A DNA stretch of 64,000 bases from Solea solea (Eukaryota; Chordata; Actinopteri; Pleuronectiformes; Soleidae), in NCBI RefSeq assembly GCF_958295425.1, contig NC_081150.1:10539001-10603000 (forward strand). Reading direction: 5' to 3'. Below are positions 1-11,372 of this stretch, piece by piece (the stretch's first letter is position 1; each line of letters starts with the position of its first letter). A program made the position numbers and the translations under genes. The notes under the pieces were generated by a model. The model was not told the DNA's origin and made no database searches. It was given only the letters and a program-made list of their open reading frames with translations.

Positions 1-1430
1 TGTTGTTGTGCCTGTGGGTACAAACAAGGTTTGATTCTATGTTACGCCATCCACAGCTAGAAACAGCCAGGAGTGACCTGATGTACTTATGATGTAGATC
101 ACCAGGTATGAACAGAGCCTTTGTTCACCAGCTCCGCTCTGACTCATCTCACACTTCACCAGAAGTTCCGGAGCTTCTTTGTGTCTTCAGTCTCAAGAAG
201 GCAGATTTTCATTCCTCGTCAGTTGTGTTAGACGGCAGTAGTTTTAGCAGGGTGTACCTTGAGGTACTCACTAAACTGAGTGAGCGCATTAGACAGCAGG
301 AAGGCATTTCACATCACCTCATACTGCAGGAACATTCAGCTGTCAGCAGTTTTTTTTTTTTTTTTACTTGTGCATATCCTGATTTCTGCAACAGAAGTAG
401 AGAATGTATTTTTTCCCCCCTCCATGTCACTTCATGAAGAACATTTTAAGTGGAACGCTTGTTTACCTAAAAAAGCTTCAATCACAATTGTATGTGGAGC
501 ATCCTTTGCAGAATAAACAACACAACAGTTGAAATGGAAAAGACATTCTCTAATGTAGACCCAGTTTATCTTCCAATCCAACTAAAGTCATTTGGAAGAG
601 AACTATGAACAATTTCTGTGGTGGATGCTAATGTTGTTTTTACTAATCATAGCAGTATAATGTTGCTGTCTGACTGAGTTTTTGCCCGCAGTCATGTTAA
701 ATTAAGCAGTATGCATGGCATGCACAAATCACAGAATTATTTGAGTCTTCCACTCCCCCAACTCATTAACTATTCAATGTGGACTCCTGATCCTGCAGGG
801 TATTGACATTAATTCCCCACACTACTGGAGCAAGCAGTTTGGAATGTTTAAAAAAAAACACAACAACGAAAGATTCCCCAAACCTCGCTCGGGCTATCTT
901 CAAAAGCTAAGTTTTTCAAAACAAACTAACCATTTTGCTCATTTGCGTATTGCAGCCTGCCTGGAGAAGAGCCCCGCCGATGCTGCATTATTAACCGAAA
1001 AAGCTAATTATGCATTTCACTGGCCCATGTCCATTACAAGAAAGACAATAACAAGCTCATCAGCAGTGACGACAGGAAGAGCTCTTTAACAAGTTGTTGA
1101 TGACAAGCTTGAAGACTTGTTACTAGGATCATGTTCTGCTCCTGCTTGTCTAAACCAATCTCATTCCAGCAGCTCACTCTTTGCCCTGACCTTGGACAGT
1201 GGATTTCCTTGAGGGCAGGGTGGCCACTCTGGAAGTTGAACGAACTGGCTGAGGGTGGAGGAAACGCAGGAGCTTGTGCTGAGGCAGGCAGAGAAATGTA
1301 TGAATGACTGCAAAGAGAAAGGCACCAAACCAATGAGGACGAGGAGGAAATCTGTGAGCCAATCACAGAAAGCTGCTCCTCTCCCCCTCCAGCATCTCCC
1401 TGACTTCTCCTCCTGACTGTTACCAGGTCA
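1..1430. other. Intergenic stretch without recognised gene
   Basis: No credible exon was seen on either strand. Open frames are short and overlap T-runs (about 350-365) or simple sequence. Base composition is ordinary AT-rich fish intergenic DNA. Confidence 0.5.
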
Positions 1431-1439
1431 CTGTGCCTG

Positions 1440-1640
1440 CCCGAGCCTCTGAATAATCTGTTTCATTGGGTCAGTGTGCTTCTCACAACGCGCCTGACTG
1501 GCTGGCTGGGCATACGCGGTTGCTAGGGAGCTCAGCCAATCCGAGCAAGGCGGAAGTTTCCCCCTGGTTTCTAGGCAGGTTTCACGTGCTGAGGATGTTT
1601 TGGCGGGAGAGTGGAAGAACATGAGCGGGAGGGGCGGCCG
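1440..1640. promoter_or_regulatory. Candidate CpG-containing promoter or enhancer
   Basis: A locally GC/CpG-rich patch in AT-rich surroundings. It contains an RFX/X-box-like half site (GGTTGCTAGG, 1518-1527), a CCAAT box (1536-1540), an E-box CACGTG (1583-1588), an E2F-like TTTGGCGGGA (1599-1608) and a GC box near 1630. This combination is typical of promoters of dividing-cell genes. No exon could be linked to it in either direction, so the role is inferred. A gene running off the left edge is possible. Confidence 0.3.
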
Positions 1641-1659
1641 CAGAGTGAAGTGGAGCATG

Positions 1660-1712
1660 TGATTGTGTGTGCGTGTGTGTGCGAGAGTGAGTGGGTGTGT
1701 GTGCAAGTGCAT
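1660..1712. repeat. GT-rich simple repeat
   Basis: Imperfect (GT)n tract interrupted by GC and GA steps. The open frames over it on both strands are by-products of the dinucleotide repeat. Confidence 0.8.
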
Positions 1713-2050
1713 GACAAGTGTGCATGTTTGCGAGCGCATGTTCACTTTGCCCTGCCTCTTGCTTTCTGATGCAACATCGAACTGTGTCTCCTGGGCTACT
1801 AGGGACCTTGTTGTGTTTTTTTTTTTTCTTCCTGTCCTCGCAGGAAACGGGAACCAATTGCTGTGCTGTTGCCATCGGAGCGGGGAGGTTTGTTTTCCCT
1901 CCACTTTCATTTCTGGTACCTCCCCATCGACAGTTACCGTAGAAACAAGAGCAACTCCATCTCTATTTCCATCCATGTCTCCTTCCTTCAATGATTTTGC
2001 CTTCTTTTTTTAATCCACCGCACAGCACCTACTTATCAACACTCCAACAG

Positions 2051-2104
2051 CCAATGAAGTATTTAGAAGGCTGTGTGACATCTCTGAAGAAGACTGTATA
2101 AAAG
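2051..2104 (+). promoter_or_regulatory. Candidate CCAAT plus TATA promoter
   Basis: A CCAAT box at 2051-2055 is followed 46 bp later by TATAAAAG at 2097-2104. Spacing and order fit a core promoter on the + strand. No downstream exon or known gene was recognised, so this may be a chance match or belong to a non-coding transcript. Confidence 0.2.
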
Positions 2105-3714
2105 CAGAGATGAAGAACTGCACAGCACATGCTGAGCTTTAGTACATCTTGTACAGGGGCAACTCTTGATTTCTGTCAGAATGTAAAACATGTCAAGAGT
2201 GAGAGGTAATGAGATTAGCTGTCGTTGTGTTTATTGAGAAAAGCTGTCGACTCCTTAACTCTTAAAAACAAGCCACCCCAGCCTCCCCCTCTTTGAATCC
2301 CCCCCCCACCGTCAACAGAGGGAAGCAGTTGATCATACATGACATGGGCTTTCCAAAATCCTATTATTGCCACTTGAGTGCATATGGAGTTACAGCAAGT
2401 CATACTATCACCCCGGCAGGATGAAAAACAACTTTTCTTTAAACTAACACAAACCTTTAATTCATAAAAACCCTTACAAGTATGCTTTTAGCTTAATTGG
2501 ACTTGCATAATCTGATTAAACTGTCAGTTTGTCGACAGCCTGACAACCTACTTGGTTCTTGCCTCATCAGGGTTTTGTTGTGCCACCACTTTCCCCTAAC
2601 TCAGCAGTGCCTTTGTTGAGATTATTACCATCCTAACAAAAAAAAGAAAAAGGCATCCATTTCCAAACTAAGGCAAATTAAAAAACTTGGGTGCAGAAAT
2701 AATTTGTTAAACTGCCAAAGAAAGAATACTGCTCCACTGATGCAGTTTTATTTAAGGTTCCCAGGTCATATGGGGTCACTGACAAGTGTGCTTTAAATGC
2801 TCTTAGTCATCTAACTCAGTCATGAGTCAAACACGGCTTCCTGTTCAGTTTTGACTGAAGTCTTTAATGAATAGGAAGCAAGTTTAGTTGCCTCAGTGTC
2901 ACTAGATGTGTGTGTGTGAGTAGAAGCTCCCTCCCTTTCAATAAGTGGTAGCCTAAACCAACCACATATCCAACAATAACAACGTGACAACAATAATTCA
3001 ACGTTATTTACTGTCAGTGAACCGTTGCACACAACAACAACATTGTGTTGGCTGTGAGGACGCTTCTAACCTATGGCCGTACACCAAAGGACACTACAAA
3101 TTAAAGCCAAGTTGTTTTAGATCTTGCACAGGCGTCATCATGTTGGCTAACCTGTTGTTACACCAGATGGTTTGTGACACAGAGCAATCTTAACTGTACA
3201 AAAAAAGTACAAGACAGGTGGTTGGTTCAACCTGTCCTGATCACACTGTGATCGGGGGTTTTGTTTGTCTCTTTCTCTCTCTGTGGGCGTGTCTGCCGGT
3301 GCCTCTCCCTCTTTGATTGGATGATTACAACACACCTGCTGCTCATTGGCTCATCTGTCTGCTTCAGTGTGAACCCTCTCATGAATTGTACATCTGTCAC
3401 TGTTACCGGACTATTGGAGCCACTACCACGCCAGTGCCGCCCAGCCCGCACCTCTGTCCCCTGACTCATCACCGCTCTGTCATCCACATCCCTTGAACAA
3501 TTTCACTTGTCTGTTGCTGCATCTGGGTCCAAATCTGTACTTTTTTTTTTCAATCCTGCATCACCTATGTGTGACAAACATGCCAGAAACAAAACAATGG
3601 AGCTCTGTGACAATATTACACTCCTGACTATTCTAGTTTTGCGTCAGTCTCTCTTTCAGACTCAGCCGAGTGAATGATTTTAAGGTTCAATAAAAACATT
3701 CATGGCTAACAGCC
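2105..3714. other. Intergenic stretch without recognised gene
   Basis: No exon was recognised. 3225-3490 is a GC-richer segment with the feel of a dispersed repeat (pyrimidine-rich, CACCTG and ATTGG motifs), but I cannot name a family. Confidence 0.4.
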
Positions 3715-3925
3715 ATGCTAATGGCTGGAGGGTGAATGCATGTCGTAGCATTGTGCTACGAAATGAATTGGCGCTGGAATTCGAAGCAGACAGAGAAGAA
3801 ATGATTGTGTTCACCAGGTCTCGTGTTCCTATTAATGCCAATTATAGTTGCAGTCGATTGAACCCTGCATGCATTGCAGCCATTTGACCTGGGAGTGAAT
3901 TTTCATCAGCGAAAGTTGAAGACAA
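3715..3925 (+). repeat. Dispersed repeat, copy 1 (pairs with 57610-57815)
   Basis: This roughly 210-bp segment aligns colinearly by eye with 57610-57815. Shared blocks include a GCTAA(T/C)GGCTGGA start, an AGAAGAAAT block followed by a CCAGGTCT core, and an ACTGGGAGTGA or CCTGGGAGTGA end. The copies are strongly diverged. No open frame is conserved between them, so this is most likely a non-autonomous transposon remnant of unnamed family. Confidence 0.55.
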
Positions 3926-5732
3926 ACCTGTAGCTGCTATTAGCGCTCTCATCATATTATGACACTGATTGGTCTGAACAATTATGGTATCAGAGGCAAA
4001 CAGTGTGGCGTGTGGCGAGCAAGAAATCCAGCTGCCTCGAGAGGTTACAGTCTGCCAGTCAACCTGACAAATGGTTTGTTTACCACCTGAGCGGCTGCTG
4101 CTCAGTAATCATCAAGCGCTTACTGCAACTTGCCACCACAGCTGTAAACATATGAAGACAAACTGAAAGACACAGTATGACAAATTCATTACCATACTAC
4201 ACTGCATCCAAAATATTCTCAGTTTTATTTCTAAACAGGATTACATTTAATTCGTGGCATTGAAGTGGCGTCAAAAAAAACAAAAAAAACGCATAATCAC
4301 CGGGACGCGTTTCCCCCGGGTGGTTCTGGGCTTCAAACGTGCTACCTTTGGATGAACTCAGGGAGAGCCGCGTTCATTGTCAAGAGCGCCTGCTGTACCT
4401 GTGGTTTAAATCAAAAAGTGTTGACAGAACAGGCAGGAGGCGGGGTGGAGGCGGACAGAGGCTTCCAATAACCTGCAAAAAAAAAAACTTGCCATTACTG
4501 TCACGTAATTTCACAATCAATTTTCGTGAGAAACTGTCTCCTGAAACGGGGATTTAGGTGCATAATTCAATGGTAGGAAGATCAAAACCAACAAATTGTG
4601 CATGCAGTAAGAGTAGAAACGACGCCAGAGTTGTTTGGGTGTGGAACGGATTTAAGAGTGAAGACAAAGTGTCTGGACGTCGGGCACTATTAAGGGGAAA
4701 AAATCCACAAATTAAATTGTATTCCTATGCTTTGAACTTTGAAAATTTTAAGGCTTATCACTTATGCTGGCAGAAACAACTCACTGTGGAGAATTTGTGA
4801 CGGCCTTGCTGGGGAAAGAAAAAAATGGGCTGGAGCATATTGTCTGCCACTACCTGACACATTAGAAATACTGGGAGTTTCAGTTTAGATGACAAGTTCT
4901 GAGTTCAACACCAACACAAAGGCTGTTTACCTGCTTCAAAGAGGTTGACGCTGTGCACCTCAAGTGACTTCAAACAGTGGAAGAGATTGCACAACGTGTG
5001 ATGTTTGCGTCCCTGAATCATCCTGTATTGACAGTGAATCATGTTACACTCTCAAACTAAACAAGGGGGAAAAAAATCTAATTTGCAGCACAAATATTAA
5101 AGTTTCTGAGAAAGACAAGACTTCAACAAAATGTAGTTTGTTACTGATTAAAAACTACCGTCAGTGGGATATCTGACAGTGATTGAAGCGCTCTATTCCT
5201 GGAGCTTTAGTCTGTGCGCACTAATTAGTTATTGATAAAAGGAACTCGGGGACGAAAAAAACGATAAAATACTTATGGACGATTCGATTTTTTTTTCCCC
5301 CCATTTCTTTGTTTTGCAAAAGCATCACACAGTGGACTAATTAATTTTTTAAAGGTTCCATCTCTGTAATGCTGTTGTAAACGGCTGAATATCACATCAC
5401 ACTGATGTTTTTCACTTTTAAATTCCAGTGGGAACCATTTATATTTTTCAAAAGTTTTTTTTTTTATTAATTTAATAATTATTTATGTAGCTCTTGAAAT
5501 CATCTAAACATCAGTGGGATAAAACTGCACATGTATTTGATGCCACCATGGGTTCATCTAAATAAATTAATTGTTGAGTTGTTATTGTTGGCTCTTCCTT
5601 TTGCTGTCTATGAAATACAAACCTCATCTCAGGTTCATTGTTAGTGCCAGTGTGTAAAATCAAATCAAAAGATTGGATTAGATTGGATTGGTATTCCGTG
5701 GGTTTAATGTTTACATTGTAATGCAAATACAC
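3926..5732. other. Intergenic stretch without recognised gene
   Basis: AT-rich sequence with homopolymer tracts. Open frames are short and show no recognisable domain. Confidence 0.45.
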
Positions 5733-6324
5733 CAGTCTTGTATAAAGTACTTAAAGGGATACTTGAGTAAAAGTAGAAGAATCTTACCAGAAAACAACTT
5801 TGGTAGAAGTTGAAGTCACTTTTTATTATAATTACTTAAGTAAAAGTCTGAAAGTATATGACATTTACTGTACTTAATTAAGTAATTTTTTGATATGAAA
5901 TGTACTTAAGTTTTAGAAGAAAATGTATGAAAAAAGTGAGGAGTGAGGATTGACCAATGGTACCTCAGTGGTAGGGCAAGTTGTCTTTCCACAGGAAGGT
6001 TGTGGGTTCAGTTCCTGGCCCTGCTGGCTCAAATGTGTCCTTGAGCAAGACACTTAACCCCATGTTGCAGCGTGTGAATGTGTGAATGGCAAAATTATAG
6101 TGTAAAGCAGCTCATCAAGACAAGAAAAGCTCTATATAAATACAGACCATCACCTTCTTCTGATTTTATTTAAAGTAACGAGAAACAAAGATAGTTAGAG
6201 GAAATCTGGTGGAGTAAAAGTATAAGTTGCTAGAAATATAAATAACACAGTGAAGTACAGATATGTGGATTTTGTAGTTAAGTACAGTCACAAAGTATTT
6301 GTACTTTGTTACATTACAACACTG
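5733..6324 (+). mobile_element. hAT-like non-autonomous element carrying a tRNA-derived module, copy 1
   Basis: The 5' end reads CAGTCTTG and the 3' end CAACACTG, short inverted termini of the hAT type. The 8-bp flanks are AAATACAC (5725-5732) and AAATACAG (6325-6332), a 7/8 match as expected for an hAT target duplication. The arms are rich in ACTTAAGTAAAAGT-type motifs. There is no transposase frame, so it would need a transposase in trans. The middle (5951-6150) is a tRNA-derived SINE-like module. A second copy lies at 22084-23244. Confidence 0.75.
5951..6150 (+). mobile_element. tRNA-derived SINE-like module inside hAT-like element, copy 1
   Basis: Pol III A-box-like TACCTCAGTGG lies at 5961-5971 and a B-box-like GGGTTCAGTTCC at 6004-6015. 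They are followed by a body with the GAGCAAGACACTTAA motif and a tail ending in CTCTATATAAATACAGACC. This layout is characteristic of teleost tRNA-derived SINEs. It occupies the same position inside both hAT-like copies. Confidence 0.7.
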
Positions 6325-7310
6325 AAATACAGAGCAAAAGAACCTCTTAAGTTGCAATGGTTTTTATGGCACCCAGTAAAGTGTGGTAGACCTCCTTAGA
6401 GCAAAGCAACTGAAACATGGAGTTATTTTTGTCCACACAATCTGCTTCAGTGTTCTTTGACTGACAGCTGATGGGCTTTATTGGGGGTTTACACCACAAC
6501 CCCCCCTAAAACAAACAGGGAGAGAAAGAGGGAGTGAAAACATCCATCATCTGATCTCTTCCTCCAAATTTTGGGTGGGGTCCCTCCCGCTGCAGCATTG
6601 ACTTTTTTTTGGAGGGGTTTGGTGTGGATGGTGAGGGGGTTGGGAGCCAGTCTTAAACAAGGCAGAGAGGGGGGTTGTTTGTATAGGAATTGTGTGAAAA
6701 GTTGAGAGAAAATCACACTTCACACATTACCAGCTGTACCACAAAGGAAAGTGTGAAAACAACATAACATCCTGTGCACACTGGTGTCTGACCAGCGCTG
6801 CACGATAAAAACCAACAGCATCTGCTTCCATGCAGAAATTGTCTCCTGGGAAAAGATCTGACTCACACGATGGATCAAGCAGTCTCACTTTTCTTGCCTG
6901 GCTGTTTTGCACTCAATAACCCCTCTCTCTACACATCAGGCTTCATTTCGCCCTTCCTTTTTTTTTTTTTGAGTGATGCCATGCATAGGCGCTCCCCCAC
7001 CCACCCTACAGTGACGGTCAGTGGCTGCTGTTGATTCCACTGTCACTGTAGATCCATCACGTAAGGACACCACAACTCAACAATGGGAGGCCTCAGGGGT
7101 TGAAGTCAACTATCAATAGCTCAATGCTTAGATCAATAAACTGACCATACATCGGTGTTTCCCAAACTTTCTATATGGGGACCTACTTTTTTGAAGATGG
7201 CATAATATCGTCATCTAAATCACAAGATAAATGTACATGGCGACTAATTTACAGCCATATCTGTAACACCTTTTGAAGAAATGGGTCAGCTGTGACCCAT
7301 CTGTGGGCCC
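6325..7310. other. Intergenic stretch without recognised gene
   Basis: No exon seen. Contains a C/G-run patch near 6495-6680 and a T-run near 6958-6971. Confidence 0.45.
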
Positions 7311-7319
7311 TGACCCAGT

Positions 7320-7650
7320 GTTTGGGACATTTTGTTGTGTTATTGTATGTTATCTTGTGTTTTACTGCCATGCATGCAATTTTATGTTCCACCATCTTAC
7401 CTTATCTTATCTTGTTTACTAATGTGTCTTGTCTTGTGTTTCACTGTCATGCATGTTATTCTATGTCTTGTTATCTTGTCTACTCTCATTTTATGTTGGG
7501 TTTTATTGGCATGCATGTTATGTTGTTATTTTATGGCATGTTTTTGTATTTTGTTGACAAGCATTTTATGTCATGTTACCTTGTCTACTCTCATTTTTTT
7601 GTTGACATGCATGCTATGCCATGTTAATTTTATGTTATGTTACGTTCTGA
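7320..7650 (+). repeat. Degenerate minisatellite-like tandem repeat
   Basis: Blocks such as CATGCATGTTAT, TTTTATGT and TTGTCTACTCTCATTTT recur at irregular 60-110 bp spacing. The whole tract is T-rich on the + strand. Two overlapping open frames of 111 and 114 codons cross it in different frames and are Cys/Leu/His-rich, as expected from the repeat, not from a gene. Confidence 0.55.
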
Positions 7651-9030
7651 TCTTGTGTTTTACAGCATGTGTGTGATCGTGAAGTTTGTGAATCTGCTGG
7701 TGACAGTATACACCGCTCCTCACCACTGCGGACCCAGCAACTGGGTGGATGTAATCTCTCCATCTACAGCAGCTCCCAATCAGCTGAGCTGGGCGTTGAA
7801 AGCAGTCACATGTCTCTTCTGGGTTTGTGTTTTTTTTCTCTCTCTCCCCCTCCACGTGTCAAAATACACGAAACAGAAGGCGGGACCAAAACAAACCACC
7901 TGATTGGTCCACCGAGTGTCACCAGCTTATGGTCGAGGAGGACTGCTCTCTTAAAGGGCCAGCAGCAATATTTATAGCCTCTGGTTTTTTTTCACCTCAA
8001 CAACAACATGAGCTTAATATTTTATGCAGAGACAAGACACAGGTGTTTTTCTGTTTGTTTTTTTTCAAATGTTATTAGTGAATGGAGGATAATGACATCA
8101 CCAATGAACTTCACTGAATGCACTTTTCTTTATAAACAAAATGACCAGATTATGTAACACAAATTTGAAGTAAACCAATAACATTGAAATCAAAATATGT
8201 TGTTGCAATTATTAATTAATGATCAAAATCAACCATGATCTCAATACCTTTCCGCCACAAAGGTGAAGCCCAATGTTATGTTTATAATAACAAACAAACA
8301 CAACATATAGCATCGAATTGTAATCATAATTTCCTAGAGGGTTAAAAACAAGGAATATTAGAGTTATGTAAATGGGAGAATTTCCTAGCCCAGTCTGAGG
8401 ACAGCTTGCAATACCTCCAAAGCCCACCAGTGAGCCATTACCCAAGCAATGAAGTAGCTAAAAATAATGAAATTTAACTGAAAGTCCCAGTATGTAAGAG
8501 TTAGTGACATCTAATGGTAAAACTGTAGATTGCAGCTGACAGAGAACCCTTCATTTTCAAAGTAGATCGGATATCGGACAGGTAAAAATGTTAAATCCGA
8601 TACAATAAAAGTCCCATATACATTGCACGCTTCACTTTCACTATACATAGACTTAAAAAAAACACCAACAAAAGCATTTTAGCTTAGTCATGTTTGGGCT
8701 GAAATGAAATGACGACAAGTGTCGTTAACAGCTTGGCGTAAAATCACACAAACTGATATGGGCATCGGTAGAAACTCGAGTTTTTGATAACATTGCCGAT
8801 ACGGTAATGGTATCGGACAAAAAAAGTGGTATCATTCCATCCCTACATAAATAGCTTATTCAAATGCGACAATAATGAATTTTTTTTTTATGATTATACA
8901 CTAAATACTAACAAACTTTTGGTTAGAATATTCTATTTCAATCATTAAACCTTCTTAAATGTCCCCTAATGAACATTTACCTTATGAGAAATTAAGTTCT
9001 ACCTTGAATTTTATTTGTCATTGATTATTA
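7651..9030. other. Intergenic stretch with transposon remnants
   Basis: No exon seen. 8480-8560 resembles one end of a common teleost inverted-repeat element (GTATGTAAGAGTTAGTGACATCTA). 8565-8850 has repeated GATATCGG and GGTATCGG motifs and ends GGTATCATTCCATCCC, also transposon-like. Families are not assigned. Confidence 0.4.
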
Positions 9031-9039
9031 TTTAAAGTA

Positions 9040-9334
9040 ATGAGTGTATTTTGTGTCTTTCTGCTTGAGCTGCATTTGCATGACAACTGTGCCGCTGACT
9101 CGGTTGCTTGAGTACACGGTGTGAAGGATGGGCGGTTCCCGGCCGTGGTGAGGGCGGACCGCTTTGACACAGAGGAGGAAAAACAAGTCCGCTCCACTCA
9201 CCAAGCAAACATACACGAATGTCTGTGATGCACGGACTCATTTGCACCGTCGCTCCTCAACAGTCCGTAGAAAATAAGGCACCACAATCTTGTCAAGATA
9301 CCACCGGTCACAACGGAAAGCGCGTTCGCTGGCG
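9040..9334 (+). promoter_or_regulatory. bmf: Probable bmf promoter and non-coding first exon
   Basis: GC content and CpG rise sharply here, followed by a CpG-rich kilobase to about 10160. Upstream lies an ATTTGCAT octamer near 9073 and a GGGCGG box near 9130. A good splice donor (GGCG|GTGAGT) ends a possible exon at 9334. The first coding exon starts at a strong acceptor at 12928/12929 with only 23 nt before ATG, so an upstream non-coding exon is required. This is the best candidate. The exact transcription start is unknown. Confidence 0.45.
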
Positions 9335-10565
9335 GTGAGTGTTACGGACGTTTTTTTAAATTCATTTATTATTTTTCTTGGTTTTTCTTTTTTTTTGTAA
9401 ATCAAACGGAGGAATAGTGGTGTCTCACCTCAGCGTGGCTGTTTGTGGGAGTTTGTCAACAAATGAGTGAGTAGTCCGGGCATGTCCTGTCCTGTCCTCG
9501 TGAAGAGCGGAGCCGCTGCTGTGAGGCGTTCACGTACCGATCTTTTATATACTATTTGTCTTTTTTGGAATAAGTGAACAAGTACTGACAGGTTAAGTTC
9601 ATCTCTTCACTCGAAGCGTCCCGGCCGATGTTTCCCCGGTCTTTCAGGCACAGCCGCTTTGCTATTATTGTGTTGTTGTTGTTTTTTTTTTGTTTTTTTT
9701 TCACCATTTACAGTATTTATAGTCAATTTACACACAATTTGTCCATTTACTAACGTTAACTTGACGTGAGTGGACACATTACCCATTCAGTACCCATTCA
9801 CATGTATGTTTTGAGGAAGAGTGAGTGATACGTAATGTGAAGGCTGCTTATGTCACTCGTATTAAGACTTTACTAAGCGTGTATGACATTTGTGGTGCGT
9901 TTATTGTCACTGTCAGATGTAAACAACAGAACCACACGTGAAGGGAACCACTCATTTTAATTGTCTCTGTTTGTGTGTGTTATTATATTGTCGGTTTGGT
10001 GACGATTAAGCGTCAGCTTCTTGTTTGGGGACTCGTTAATTCGGTCGAGCTGCCGCTTTTGTAGATCATGTGTCTGCGGTGAGGACACGGTCCGACTCGG
10101 CGTGTTGACGCGCAGAGCTGCCCGGGGGGCATCGCGCTGCTGCTGCTGCTGATAAACATGCAGCACTATCTCCGGTGGTCGTCCGGTTATGAAGTAACTT
10201 GATTTAAAAAAAAAACAAAAAAAACAAACAAAGGATAACAAATGGTTGTGTGTGTGTGTTTCTTTTTTTTTTAATTTAGCAATTTTGTATTCAAAAACAC
10301 GATTTTGTGCACAGATTCCAAAACTTGGATTAGCTCTAAAGTGATAAATCAAGCTCAAAGTACACTCTCTTACCCACCGAGTGCTGGTTATCATGAGGAG
10401 TGTAGCTGCAGGACTCACCTTGTGTGCACTCTCAGCCCGGGCGGTAGATGGAGCAGAGCCTGGTGCACAGATGGTGCAGCAGAGGGAGCCACTCTCTACT
10501 ACATGCAGCAATATCACACTCTGCCAGGCTTCCATCCCCCCCTCCCTTCCCCTCCCCTCTCTTTA

Positions 10566-10588
10566 TGTGTGTGTGTGTGTGTGTGTGT
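10566..10588. repeat. (TG)n microsatellite
   Basis: Uninterrupted dinucleotide run of 23 bases. Confidence 0.95.
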
Positions 10589-11239
10589 TTATGTTCATAT
10601 TTTCACTCCTCTGTTGATTACCAGTGAACTCACATTGCCACTGACACTTGATCCCAGTGAAACTTGCTGCACATTTTGCAGAGAGATGCCTCTGCTGCCT
10701 GGATGCGTTATGGGTATTAAATAAACAGCTACTTGATTTGCTTGAGGAGAGGTTAACACACATTGAAACCACACTGAATGGCAGTATTGTATAATTACAG
10801 TGTGAGTGAGTGAGTAGTGGTACAATGCCGTGTTTTCCCAACTTTTGATATGGCGCCCATTTTTAGAAAATACAAAAGAAGTCACTGCCAGTTTCACAAT
10901 TTGTGAATATGTTTCTGACTCATTTATTTCACCGCCACTTCTGCAACAGATTATGTTATTTTGAATATGTAAGCCGCTGTTTCCAACTGCTACATGTTTG
11001 ACTAATAAATCACAGTTTCATTTCCTGAATGTTATTCAAAAAAACACACACAGATAAATCATTAGTGCATTAGGCTGAAATCTACTTATTTGTTGATTCT
11101 GACTCATATTTTTGGTCTTGACCCAGTCCCTTGGAGTTACTGGTGTCAATCTGAAATACCCCTGTAACCAATTAGGCCGGATGGTGTGTGGGAAATAAAT
11201 AAATAATTTGTGTACAATTTCATTCATAAATAACAGTTA

Positions 11240-11266
11240 ATTATTATTATTATTATTATTATTATT
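11240..11266. repeat. (ATT)9 microsatellite
   Basis: Nine perfect trinucleotide units. Confidence 0.95.
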
Positions 11267-11329
11267 GTATTCCTCACAGATGTTCAAGTTGTTTTCCATC
11301 TTGTCTTCATAGTATGTGACATCATGCAA

Positions 11330-11340
<11 letters not shown>

Positions 11341-11370
<30 letters not shown>
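11341..11370. repeat. (CA)15 microsatellite
   Basis: Fifteen perfect CA units, followed by a short GATA run. Confidence 0.95.

Positions 11371-11372
<2 letters not shown>

Noticed and set aside
5951..6150. Possible functional tRNA gene
   Set aside because: A- and B-box-like blocks are present, but the cloverleaf cannot be completed and a SINE-type body and tail follow.
7292..7676. Two overlapping frames of 111 and 114 codons resembling a Cys-rich membrane protein
   Set aside because: They lie in a degenerate T-rich tandem repeat, in different frames, with no family resemblance.
9957..10535. 192-codon frame on the - strand over the CpG-rich region
   Set aside because: Runs through CAG and poly-A tracts in the bmf first intron; low complexity and no domain.
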